Assembly (NCBI GenBank): GCA_036852015.1
Contig: JAANDG010000023.1
Location: 124,001-188,000 of the forward strand
Source: Pelodera strongyloides
Taxonomy: Eukaryota > Nematoda > Chromadorea > Rhabditida > Rhabditidae
Reading direction: 5' to 3'
Length of the DNA stretch: 64,000 bases
This document shows, piece after piece, positions 24,974-35,713 of the stretch (positions are counted from its first letter, which is position 1; every line of letters begins with the position of its first letter). Below the pieces are notes generated by a model. That model had not been told where the DNA came from. It saw nothing but the letters and a program-made list of their open reading frames with translations, and did no database searches. A program made the translations under genes and the position numbers.

Positions 24974-27900
24974 CTAAGGAGCTGCGCAGAGTCCTTCTTC
25001 TGGAGTACATGTTGGATCTGAGGGACATCCGGAACACGGCTCTCCCTTCTCATAGATAATTTGATTCATGTAGTTTCCCCTGCAAATAATTCGATTTGCT
25101 TGAGATTCAACACCTCGCTCAGTATTGTATACGCATATATTATCATTCATGCTTGTAATAATCCCCCTCGCCAGATTCTTTGAATGGATTTGTTAACATG
25201 TTTCAAATTACCACGTAGCAGTTCCCCCGTAATCAAGCTGTTTAAACAAAGCAGTTTCACTGCTCCGCTCGAACAGTTAGCTATGTTAAAAGAGGAAGAC
25301 ACCCACTGTGGAGCGTATTGGCAAACGACGTAGGTCATTGATGGGCAATTGATGGAAGCACATCCAATTTGCACTGTATTTTGCCAAGCCATCTAAAGTG
25401 GATAAAGTGAAATTGATCAAAACTCATGCAACCAGGTTGCAACTACCAGATAAATGAGCACATGCACTTAGTAACATATCCAGTATGATAAGATGAAGAT
25501 TATCAGCACTGACCTGAGTATAATGACCGACACCCTTGGCAAATACATCACTTGTCAGGATATTGTCGTCACCAACGCCGAAGTCGGACAATTCTTTCCA
25601 CCACAGCTTGGACGCCTGAAAGTGGACCAAACTTTATGACCTGAAACTGTGCTTAAGTCTTGTTTATATTCCGTGAGTCATTTCCCGGTACATCCGGACT
25701 AGAAAAGGGATAAGCTGATTATTGTTGAAGGTAACCTGTTGGAATGCCGTGATGGTCGGTTGGGCGTTGTCAGAAGTCATGTAAAGATTCTCTCCCAATC
25801 CGGGTCTCTGCGATGGATCTGAGTGGGCGTAGACACAACCCTGGGCATAGTTGTACGCATTTGCCTCCACTGAGCAATTGTATGTCTGAATAAATGCTCA
25901 TAAGAAATACTCTGCCTGGCTAAAAGGAATACACCATGTCGTATGCGACTACTATCCAGCCTGATTTCAAGTTACCATTGAAAACAATGTACTCACATTC
26001 CCCTGTCTTGACTGTATTTCCCAGTGTTTAAAGAACCTTATTTGCAAAAGTACCATTCTGTACATGTTCTTGGCCTTGGGTGCCAGAGTTCCCGTGGCAT
26101 TCGGGTCATGCTCCAATCCTCTTGCTCCACTACTTCTGAAGTTGTTGTGCATGTCAAGGACAGCCTGACGTTGAGCATCAGTGAACAACGGCTGTGGGCA
26201 CATCACACTCGTTCCATCGTCTGAAATGCTCAATTTACTATGAATTAGAATCATTTTAACGTCTGCTGCGTAGGACGCCTTTGCAGTACAAAATAGGCTT
26301 TGCTCACCAACGAAAGTGCTGACACAGAGTCCCGCTTGACAAACACTTTCAGAATACGTTGTGCAGTCTGCGTCGGTGGTACATTGCGGTCCCGGCTCAT
26401 ATACTGTCTCTCCACCCACATTGCCACTGCAAGTAAGCACTACTACAAGGGTGGGAAGGATTGACGGAATGGACGGAAGGGATACATCTCAGTGATTGAT
26501 TGATTTGTAACGCGTTTTTTACAATGATGTCTCGTATCCTTTTCCTGCAGGCCCAATTCTTTGAAGCCTATGCTAAATGATACGGTTGTCATAAACTATT
26601 CAATTTAACTATAAGCACATACGAGTGTTCGTAGGAACATGCCACGTAGATATCCGTTCCTGATCCTGTGGGGCATCTCGTGGCGTGGCATCCCATCAGT
26701 GTTGTTTCACCATTGGCGATCTGAAAGAAATGTTTTATCATTATGGTATTTTCCATACTAGAAACATTTATAGCAATGAAATTTAAGTAATAAACGACTG
26801 TCCAGTAGGAAAGGTAGGTCGCTATTAGTGATTACGCCATTATGATATTGGACAGCTCTGACAGCTCTAATCTTCAATCTTTTTCAATAAGGCTGCTTCG
26901 ACAAAAAAATGAACCCACCATGGACCAGCTCGCCAGCTGAGTATCGCTGTACACCACCGTGTCGTCAATTCCATTCTGGATAACTTTCGAGAACCATGCG
27001 TTGATCACCATATCGACGTATGATGCGAGCTGAGCATCTGTGACCGATGTTGAAGATAACATGTACCTGAAATTAGCATAGTCATTGGCTGAAACAAGAA
27101 ATACAACAAAACAAACTGGTGGGACTAACTTTTAACATTTGACTGTACCCACATCATCATGATTGTTCTCGAGGGCACTCCACTCATTGTGCATCCATCG
27201 GTGAATGTTTTAGCCCGAGCTTCCAAATCACAGTCGTAGAACTGAAATGCAGAAAAATCTGAACATTTAATTGGATATTGCACGCAAAAATGCCAAATAA
27301 TAAGCACAACATAGTCGATCTGGAAAGCCGCGTATTTTCGGCAACCAATTTCATACTTGCTATGATTAATGACGAAAAACGATCTTTTCTATGATAAACA
27401 TATATTGAATACCATTTTATACATGTTCTGTGCAGTGGGCAGTGCTCCACACTTATTGGGTGCATTTCCTCCGGCAATCAATTGCCTCGCTACGTTGTGG
27501 TTGTTGACAAACTGATATCTCATTGCATCACTCATATCAGCATTGCAGCCCAATTCATTGGTAGTTGCTAAAACAATTAGCGCTTATCCTCCTTAAACGT
27601 GTTAAACGCGAACGTGATGGGACAATACAGAACAAATGCACAAACAAATTACCTCGTTTTGCGCGCGTGTGCTTCTTTGCCCGACCATAGCATTGCTAAA
27701 TATAATGAAATTGGAACACATAACAAACGTACTGATCATTAAAGGTTAAAAAAGTTAAAGCTAAAGACTCGTAATATCTTTTCTGATTAAAGTCAGTATG
27801 ATTGTAAGCTTTTATATGTAATTTAGCGTAGCAATACCCCAGCCGGTTCAGTATATGAACGGCCAGTAATACAGTACGTAAGCTACGTTTCAACAAGTGC

Positions 27901-28003
27901 ATTACAATAAATACCCAAGGAAATTATGTAATAAACTAGCGAATATATAATAGCAATATACCGTGGCGAAAGCCAATGTGAAGATGAGAACGAGAAGGCG
28001 CAT
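24974..28003 (-). CDS. Double CAP-domain secreted protein (ASP-1/SCP-TAPS type)
   Basis: Member of the CAP (SCP/TAPS, venom-allergen-like) family that strongylid nematodes secrete in quantity during host invasion; molecular role not settled. Exons (minus): 27962-28003, 27653-27695, 27413-27567, 27153-27241, 26919-27066, 26623-26720, 26308-26426, 26054-26220, 25736-25885, 25514-25615, 25307-25392, 24974-25079; 1305 nt, 434 residues, near the size of Ancylostoma ASP-1. Signal peptide starts MRLLVLIFTLAF. CAP domain 1 spans about 30-200 (RYQFVNNHNVARQLI, DLEARAKTF, GCHATRCPTG); a Cys-rich linker has CTTDADCTTYSESVC; CAP domain 2 spans about 240-410 (MHNNFRSSGARG, CVYAHS, GLGENLYM, KLWWKEL, GVGHYTQ). 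The tail is Cys-rich (PCSGCPSDPTC). Domain 2 keeps the His-Glu-Glu-His cavity residues; domain 1 does not. The exon 4 donor was chosen by phase and is the least certain join. Confidence 0.92.
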
Positions 28004-28866
28004 GTCTGCCTTCTGACACCGAATCCCAGTTCCAAATATTACTTATAGCCACAGTTGCGGCCATCGTTTTTCCGCTGCCAGCTGCATGTTGGCAAACTAT
28101 CCAGCTATTAATGTCAACATGAAAAAAACCGCACTTGCCGGGCAAAAATCCAGAGCTCCAGCAGATAAGGAACGAATAAGGCAGTTGAAACTATTTTTTC
28201 TGCCCTGCATACATCAGGGTCTGGGGAAACAGCATACATACATAATATATTGGATAATGTGATCAATTTTCTTTATGGAACGGGAGTAGTGATTTGAAAC
28301 ACATGAAACAATTGTATTATGTTTACATTTCATATTAATTTTTTTCAGTAATGTTAATCCAAATTCCAATTCGTTGTAGATTTATTTTAAAAATGTGATG
28401 AACTTAAATTTACTGAAATGTAGTCGAAATAATGAACATTTTCGATTTTTTTTCGCACTGTTATCGAAGCGAACCAAAAAAACTGCATCCATAGTTTTTG
28501 GGAAATATTGAGTAAGAATTCACATCCTTAGAGGTATGCAAAATGTCAACGAAAACAATGACAATGGTAATTATGCAATAAATCTTTTCGATGTCATAAC
28601 AAATTTATCTGTGTGGAGTTTCACCCTGCGATGGTTCGCAGTTTGTTCACTATACACTAATACGCAGACATTGTAGTTTCTCATTCTGGCAGCATAGACC
28701 GTACCTCATTTGTCATTTATTACCTGTTCGCAAACCCATTCCCTTGCATGGAATGTTCATTCGGCCGTAAACTCTTATTTAACGTTTTTGTGCGTTTTCT
28801 TTATGCAGTTCGAAATCGGACTTTTCAAAGCGCGCGCGATGGCTTTCTCCTGCCAATCGTCAATGA
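28004..28866. other. Divergent intergenic region
   Basis: About 0.9 kb between the ASP gene (leftward) and the glycine-rich gene (rightward). It is AT-rich with no coding signal and is presumably a shared upstream control region. Confidence 0.4.
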
Positions 28867-28874
28867 TATATAAA
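28867..28874 (+). promoter_or_regulatory. TATA box of the glycine-rich gene
   Basis: TATATAAA lies 56 bases before the ATG, so transcription would start near 28897 and give a short leader. A good TATA box suits a strongly expressed secreted structural protein. Confidence 0.6.
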
Positions 28875-28922
28875 GCAAGTAAAAGCTGACCTCAACACCA
28901 AGCGACCATTCCTTCGATTACA

Positions 28923-29957
28923 ATGGTATGGTTTAAATTATATGGTAAATTCTAATTCCTTTGTGTAAGGGATGAACATCTGTAATATTGAACAGTACCC
29001 TGCTCATGACTTAGTTTGTAGAACGAAGATGCATACAACTGATTTTTTTTATTTTTCGAAACGGACATTCATAGGTAACCTTTAAATATTTGCAAGACAT
29101 TTATTTAGAACGCCCGATTCTCTTCTCTTATTGTCTTTGCTGTGCTCTTCAATGTTGCCTTCGGCTGTTTGGGTGGTGGAGGGTCGGACTGCGGTTGCGG
29201 TGGCGGAGGCGGAGGCGGATGCGGTGGATCTGGCGGCGGATGTGGAGGTGGATGTGGCGGTGGCGCTCCTGCCTGTGGAGGAGGAGATCCCTGCGGTGGC
29301 GGAGCTCCTGCTTGCGGAGGTAAGCGTGGTTATTCGATTTGTCCCGGAGTTCGCACGCATATACTTCTATTGTTCTACATGACCGTGTCCAATTGCATTT
29401 ACTCTCTCGCATGAATGTCGAAAATTCATAAATATAACATCCGAAAAGGAATCAAACATAGTTGTTTGGTTACGTTCATATGTTGTTCTTATTTAGGAGG
29501 AGGCCCTGCCTACGCCGCACCCGCTCCCGCTGGAGGATATGCTACGGCTGGAGGATTTGGTGGATCTGGACCTGTAGCCGGACCTATGGGAGGAGGATTT
29601 GCACCATCTGGTGGAGCAGGAGGATATGCTGGTGCCGGCGCAGGCCCCATTGAAGGTGGAGACTATGGAGCACAGGCTGCCCCAGCAGGTGGATATGCCG
29701 GAGCTGGAGCCGGAGCTGCCAACTTCGGAGGTGCACAGGCATCTGGGTCAGCTGGTTTCGGAGGAGCTCAACAGGGAGCTGGTGGAGGTGGATACGCCGG
29801 ACAAGGAGCTGTTGCTAATGCTGGACCAGCGGACTTTGGAGGAGCCCAACAAGCTCCCGCTCAAGGAGGATATGCTGGACAACAGGGACCTGCTGATTTC
29901 GGAGGAGCCCAACAAGCACTAGCTGGAGGAGCTGGAGCATACGCCGGAGGAAAGTAA
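28923..29957 (+). CDS. Glycine-rich secreted protein, Cys-Gly then Gly-Ala-Gln repeats
   Basis: Likely an extracellular (cuticle-, eggshell- or mucus-like) glycine-rich secreted protein; specific function unknown. Exons: 28923-28925, 29109-29319, 29497-29957; 675 nt, 224 residues. Exon 1 carries only the initiator codon before a GT donor. Exon 2 begins with a signal peptide core (SLIVFAVLFNVAFG) and continues in a Cys/Gly block with repeated CGGG and two APACGG units. Exon 3 is Gly/Ala/Pro-rich with GGYAGAGAG and three ADFGGAQQ-like units, and ends in GGK. There is no ground-like or other globular domain. The alternative frames over this DNA are Arg/Trp low-complexity shadows. Confidence 0.82.
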
Positions 29958-30011
29958 TGTATACACCACAGATTATTGTATGTATATACTTGTTTAAATT
30001 ATTAAATACCA

Positions 30012-30017
30012 AATAAA
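30012..30017 (+). terminator. Polyadenylation signal of the glycine-rich gene
   Basis: AATAAA 55 nt past the stop codon. Confidence 0.6.
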
Positions 30018-30363
30018 GATTTTTTCACTACGACGATGCATTTTCACTTGCATAAACAAGCAACATTCGAAACAAGATTTAGTTTCATATTTGTCTCAAT
30101 AAAAAAGACCACTTTCTCTTGCAAATTAGCTGATCGGAGCTAGATGAAACGCATCCCCGTTCTGCTGTGTAAATAAGGTCAACCGTACGGCAAAATTGTT
30201 CATGTGACAAAAGTTGGGCAGTTAGTAGTTCCTGCATGGTTGCGGATCGGAAATCATGTATGTTGGAAAAAAATCACAGTATGTTAGAAAATGGGCCCTT
30301 CCGACAGTCGACTACAGTCAACATTAAAATCTTTCAAGCACTTGTATACAAAGGTCTGCTTAA

Positions 30364-30887
30364 AGGCACAGCCCACGTATAAAAATTTTTCCCTATTTTT
30401 CTGAGATAAATCTCCCAGATATCTCAAATTGATCAAACATTGATCAAATCAGCATCTTAACATTGATCAAATCAGTATCAAGAAGAATTTTACTAGGCAA
30501 TACGCTGTATTTTTGCAAAATGACTTGTAAATTTGCATGCCCACTATGGAAATCAACTATTTACTACGATCCAACATTTTTATAGGCTTCATAGTTTTAT
30601 ATTGATTTACTCCTTCCAAGTAAAAGCTTTTGCTTTGTAAAGTATGTCTTTCGGAATTTAATACCATCGTCTGTCGATAAAAGGAAACCATTTGAGCACT
30701 TCATTCTCGTGAGCCTCCTCCTTTAAGGCTCAGAAACGCATTTTCAAGCTCATTTTTTTCTGAGGAACTTCTTTCGCGAATATCTCAATTGTGCACACTA
30801 AGCAAAACTGTTTTCACAGCCACATTTAAGTAGTCTGTGAGCATCACAGGAAAATTGGAAACAAGTTTTTTGCGTGGACCTGTGCCT
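30364..30887. mobile_element. MITE-like element A, TTAA target site
   Basis: A 524-bp non-coding segment whose ends are inverted repeats: the left end begins AGGCACAG and the right end is CTGTGCCT, with imperfect matching continuing for about 40 bp (CCACG, T-rich, CTGNGAT). TTAA lies directly outside both ends (30360-30363 and 30888-30891). This is the layout of a non-autonomous DNA transposon using TTAA targets (piggyBac-like). There is no transposase. Confidence 0.75.
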
Positions 30888-30891
30888 TTAA

Positions 30892-31350
30892 AGGGACGCG
30901 GTCTCCGTTTTGGCCCTTATGTATACTTTGTATTTTTATTATCTGCATAGGTTATAAAGCATAGTCTTGGGAAAATCTTTTGCAAGAAATGCGGCAACAG
31001 CGAGAAAAACGATGACGAAAAATTGTGTCCTCCAACCAATACGCACCGTATTGGTTGCGTATTGGTTGGAGGACACAATTGTAATTGTCCAGCACATGGC
31101 CGTACTGATAATGCCTCGACGAACGTTATTCCACTAATTAATCGGACGCATGCCTCGCGGGCATTATAACATTTGGTTTTTTATGGCTAGCTGTGACGCT
31201 TGGACCGGACGCAACATTTTTAATCAATGAATTTCTCGCGGAAAACAGCGTTTTTCGTCAGATTTTTTCCAACACTACGTTTTTCATACTGTGCAGTTAA
31301 TAAAAACACAAATTATACATCATAAGGGCCAAAACGGTGACCGCGTCCCT
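30892..31350. mobile_element. MITE-like foldback element B, TTAA target site
   Basis: A 459-bp non-coding segment with long inverted ends. The left end begins AGGGACGCGGT and the right end is its complement (one mismatch over about 30 bp); similarity continues imperfectly past 60 bp, perhaps to 130 bp. TTAA flanks both ends (30888-30891 shared with element A, and 31351-31354). A perfect 22-bp inverted repeat lies near the centre (31021-31042 with 31059-31080). No coding capacity. Confidence 0.8.
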
Positions 31351-31845
31351 TTAACTTGGCATGACATTGCCAAAGAACATGTAACACCGATTACATTCCT
31401 AACGAATTCGATTAAATAGGAAAGATGACGATAGTCTAAAATATTTTTATGGAGTATACCACATACAAGAAGTCTCAAACATATTATTTGTGTTTGAAGT
31501 TTCGCCCCCCCCCCCAAACAAGTCATACTTATAATAAGCTAAAAACGCTAGGCTTTAAGTGCTAAAGAAATTTTCCCTGTTAAGATCTTACGATCTTCAA
31601 ATTTATGTCCAATGAATAGAACATAACGCGATAGCCCTCCATTATACCTGAATGCTTAGTTGGTGTTTCAGGTTTGCAAACCTGGTCGGTTATGCATATC
31701 TGATGTAAAGAGTCTGCCAGGCTCAACTAGCCTTTCCGGTTGCACCACACATCACAGTGCTTCCTTGATACCTTAGACTTTTAAAGAAGGCACTACCATT
31801 GGCACCGCTCAAATAGCTAATATTCCTTTTCAACACTTCTTGACC

Positions 31846-34202
31846 ATGACAAATCATGATACTTTAGCATCAATTCATGAAGAAAGGAAGCCCCTTTGCA
31901 ACAAAGAATACGATGTGAGTTACAATAAGCTAACAGTCAATAACAAACATAAGACTACCATAATTTCATCTTTATTTATGGGAATGTTAAAACATCTACT
32001 TTGGTTTGTTGTTGCAGATACTCCATGTAACTGTAAAGACATCATCCACATTCGCTTATATGATCCTAATTTTATCAGGTTTTTGTGGAATGCTCGCAGG
32101 ATTTACGTGGGTTCATTTCCAATTTTCTTTATTTTTGTTCACTAATTGCTCAAATGACGTGCATGTGAAAGTATTCCAACCCATAGCATTCGAAATATAT
32201 AAGTTTAAATCAATATCATACAAGTTATGATACTGATAGTTTTTTTTTCGTACAGGAATCCGCCAACAGACTGCACATTGATTAACAAGCCGACACAGTT
32301 GGTTGCTTACGGATGTGTGAGTTTCACAGAAGTACAAATGATTAGAGCGAGAAAGATGTTTCTTCGGGTCTGTTCGGATGATGAGCGAGTTTGTGATATT
32401 ACTCCACCATTTGTACCATTCCCCGCACACTTCACGGTGAGTGACTTTAATAAATGTTTATCAACATTATCCGCGGCTTCCCTATGCCAAAACGACCCAA
32501 TTCACTCCTCCACAAAAGAAAACAATAGGTTCGTTATAAAATATGACTTAATTTTGTTGGTATGCGGAGTCAATTTAGATATCGAAGAAACACAAGGTTA
32601 ACAATTGTGTCATACGGAAGAATATGTCGACGGTTATGAATGGTTTGTTTGTTATCCTGGAGCTGTTCGAATTTTGTAACCTTTAAGAAGATTGATTTTA
32701 GCTACAGACGGCGGGAGTTAATCTGTCTATTTCAGCTATAATTTGCTTCTTGACAAAGCCCCAATACTTTCTTGAAAACAATCGGAGCCTTCTTGAAGAG
32801 GGAACGGAACATAGGTTTGACTGAATAATGTAATTATGATGTTTTTAACTAGCAATATTAGGCCATGTTTGTCTTAAGCTTAATTTCGAAAACCCTTTTT
32901 CGGTGTGGTTGCAGATCCTGCAAGGACGAAAATGAGCCAATTTACACCATTTCCGATGTTGCCGAATGGACAAATATCGCACTTGTAAGAGAACCGGTCG
33001 AGAGATTTGTTTCCGGATATCTGCAACAGTGCAAGTGAGAATCATATACCAGTTGCCACTATTATTTGTAGAAGTTCTGAACATTTGCATAACTTTTTAG
33101 AAGATCGTAGCGTGCGTTCATTTCTTCAGTGCTTAACACCTCGACGTCTTATTACAGGCGACATGATTCTACAGGACAATGTCATGGATGCGAAGGCAAC
33201 TTCGCTTGCATGGTGAAAATGAACCTTATAGAACAAAATGCATGGATCAATACTGTAATGAAGGCTTCCGAAGCTCATGCGCATTTCACTCCACAGTCAT
33301 GGTAAGAATCTAAAGTTCAATAGCTATGCTCTTCTGAAGTGGACAGATACTGCTTTGGTCACTTTAAAGCGCAGCATTGGGCTGATTGGTATCAACATCG
33401 GAATCATAGTAAAACCTAGCTCTTTTCTTACTGAAGAGCTCAGCGGTCCGATACATCACAGTTTACTCGGCAAATAATTTTACATAAGACATATTTATTA
33501 TTCTGGTCTTCAGTATCTTATTATTAAAGAATTACCCACATCAATCTTTTGTTCAATCCTTCGCTTACAAACACAGCTACATCAAATCGCGATCAAAATT
33601 TATTACGAAAACAACGTTTCACTGTCAAAACTTTTTCATTGTCATTGTCTCTTACATTTCTATGAATCATTGCAGGCAATGCGAGTTTTCCGAACATTTT
33701 TCCGAGTACACACTAATAAAATATAACTCGTCAAACCCAGAGCCGACCTATAACGAAATATGGAAATCGTTGGAACGTAAGTCGACTGTTATTATGCTGG
33801 CAAAATAGAAAACATATGTTATAAAAAAAACGCAAAATGAACGTCATATTCCTCCTGACATCGGCCGGTTAGTTTCACGTTTCAAGCGATATCCAGAATC
33901 TGGTGCGTGTTTGTAATATTCATCTGTTTTAACAACACATTCTACCACCAGCTCAGTTTTCAGTGTATACTGTATTTAATTTTGTAGAGAATGGTGTACC
34001 AGTGGAGCACTTGGAGCATATTTTTGGACAACTGAGAACGGCTCGCACCAATCATGCCACATTCAGTGATCCCGAAATAAAGTGGTACAAAGACAAACTA
34101 CTGAAGAATCGGGAGCTTGTTATCGCACTGATCAAGCAATACTTTTATGATTTCATTTTATTCGATTACCCGTTTCCGGCGATACCAGCAGGTTATCAAT
34201 AA
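31846..34202 (+). CDS. Carbohydrate sulfotransferase (Sulfotransfer_2, HNK-1 ST-like)
   Basis: Golgi enzyme that transfers sulfate from PAPS to a glycan; acceptor sugar unknown. Exons: 31846-31914, 32018-32106, 32256-32436, 32579-32642, 32736-32814, 32915-33034, 33158-33301, 33676-33776, 33988-34202; 1062 nt, 353 residues. A short cytoplasmic tail precedes one membrane segment at about 30-52 (AYMILILSGFCGMLAG), giving type II topology. The catalytic part has FVPFPAHF, the 5'-phosphosulfate loop region (VIRKNMSTVMNAIICF), the 3'-phosphate motif LVREPVERFVSGY, then CHGCEGNFAC and HFTPQSWQCEF. The C-terminal region (HIFGQLRTARTNHAT) matches nematode members of this family as I remember them. The donor of exon 2 was chosen by phase. 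Confidence 0.9.
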
Positions 34203-34203
34203 A
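34198..34203 (+). terminator. Polyadenylation signal overlapping the stop codon
   Basis: AATAAA includes the TAA stop (34200-34202) of the sulfotransferase. A second AATAAA lies near 34333, so the overlapping one may not be the one used. Confidence 0.4.
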
Positions 34204-35434
34204 TCTTTAATTTCCGGCATTCCCTGTTTTTTTAACTAATCATTAATTTCTTATGTCAACGATATTAATCTGTCTGCGCGAATATACGCGAAAGCAATCT
34301 GTCAGTCTTGTTGAAACTGAAAACGACATTAAATAAAACAGCATTTAAGAATCAATTCCAAACACTCGCGCATGGTGACATAGTTATCAGAATAATACTG
34401 AATTTGGATTAGAGAACATTACGAACCAAAGCAGCATTTCATTCATCACAAAGATGCGCACAAAACATATATAATTAAAATATTAAATAGAATTAAGACG
34501 TACAAGTTTATGTAGAAGTTTGCGGAAAAATGCGTACAAGTTCGCCGAAATTCTAGGGCATCGAACAAGGGTAATTAGCCGAGCACTGTAAACCCGGTAG
34601 ATGGACACCATCGGCACTAACACACATAGGCGTGTGCAGACCCAGTGTAACTCCGGTGGCTCACCGGCGAACTAGGCGCATTACTTGCATTTATAACTGT
34701 GACACGCTTGTAAGAACGAGCGCAACAAGGCATTTGAGCGTGTCAACGGCTTTGTACGCTGAAACTAACGATTGAGGTCGAATCCCGGGCCTAGAAACGG
34801 TATGGCATAAAAAAAAGTGTTACAGTAAGAGCAGTAAAGTTAATAGAAAAGCACCATATCGGAGAAACTACAAAAAAAAGAAGAAAATAAACTATGGTTA
34901 TTAAATAGGTCGCCGAAAACCAATGACAGATTTCTATGGGCAAATACTGTCGCTCATCTTCAGTGAGTAGTGGTGATTACTGATCATATGCTGTTTACTG
35001 TTTACCGTTGTAGTCTGATTAGACGAATATTTCACCCAGTTCTTAAATCTGTTTTCTCCGATTATGCTGCGTAAACAACAGTTTTTCTGCCGCTTCGATT
35101 GCGGCGAGGACTCGTCGTCTAGCGAAATCTCTCGCTATTAGAGTATCGCTGGTCTTCAATTCTATGTCAAATTGTAAGAACCTTATATGCCGTGGCGCTG
35201 AGCTGTTAAGCACCTTTTAGTTTAGCTAACAGTCTGGCTGGGTGTAGCTGACACTATGACCGTGATCTTCTTTTGCGACAGCAACTTCACATGAACACAA
35301 ATTTTATTTTTTCTCCGTGTTCTGTTTCATTTCAATTTCTCCAAGATGTTGTTTCTCAACTTCACAATGTTTCCAAACAACCATCCTATGATTCTTCGCT
35401 TTTAAATAAATAGCACGCGACTTACTTTTATCGA

Positions 35435-35713
35435 GTGCTCTGCCCTGCTCTTCCTTCAGCCGGGGGTCCATTCTACCGTTCTACTTACCGACTTCCTCCC
35501 GCATTCCTTCACTTCCTCTCCTATATTCGTCCATGCATCAACTTCTCTTCTGGTCACTCACAAAGTGGGAGTGACCGGTGTCGGTGTCCCTTCTTCTCTG
35601 TCAGAATCGATCGTGAGGAGGGGCGTTTTCTCTCAGTCGCCGGCCTGCATGCTCAGCGGCGGCTCGCTTACGGCCGACTCTCTCGCGCGCGCATCTGTCG
35701 TCGTCGGCGTTGA
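35435..35713 (+). promoter_or_regulatory. GC-rich patch, possible leader exon or promoter
   Basis: Around 280 bases are much richer in G+C and CpG than the surroundings, and the patch stops at a good donor (GAG|GTATGA, 35712-35718). It resembles a non-coding first exon. The next plus-strand gene is the GPCR at 40644. This is an inference only. Confidence 0.25.

Noticed and set aside
29090..29922. Arg/Trp-rich and Leu/Glu-rich frames over the glycine-rich gene
   Set aside because: Alternative frames of GGN repeats; none has a signal peptide that joins the next exon.
34720..34800. tRNA-like B box (GGTCGAATCCCGG)
   Set aside because: I could not pair an acceptor stem or find an A box and anticodon arm at the right distances; at most a decayed tRNA-derived repeat.
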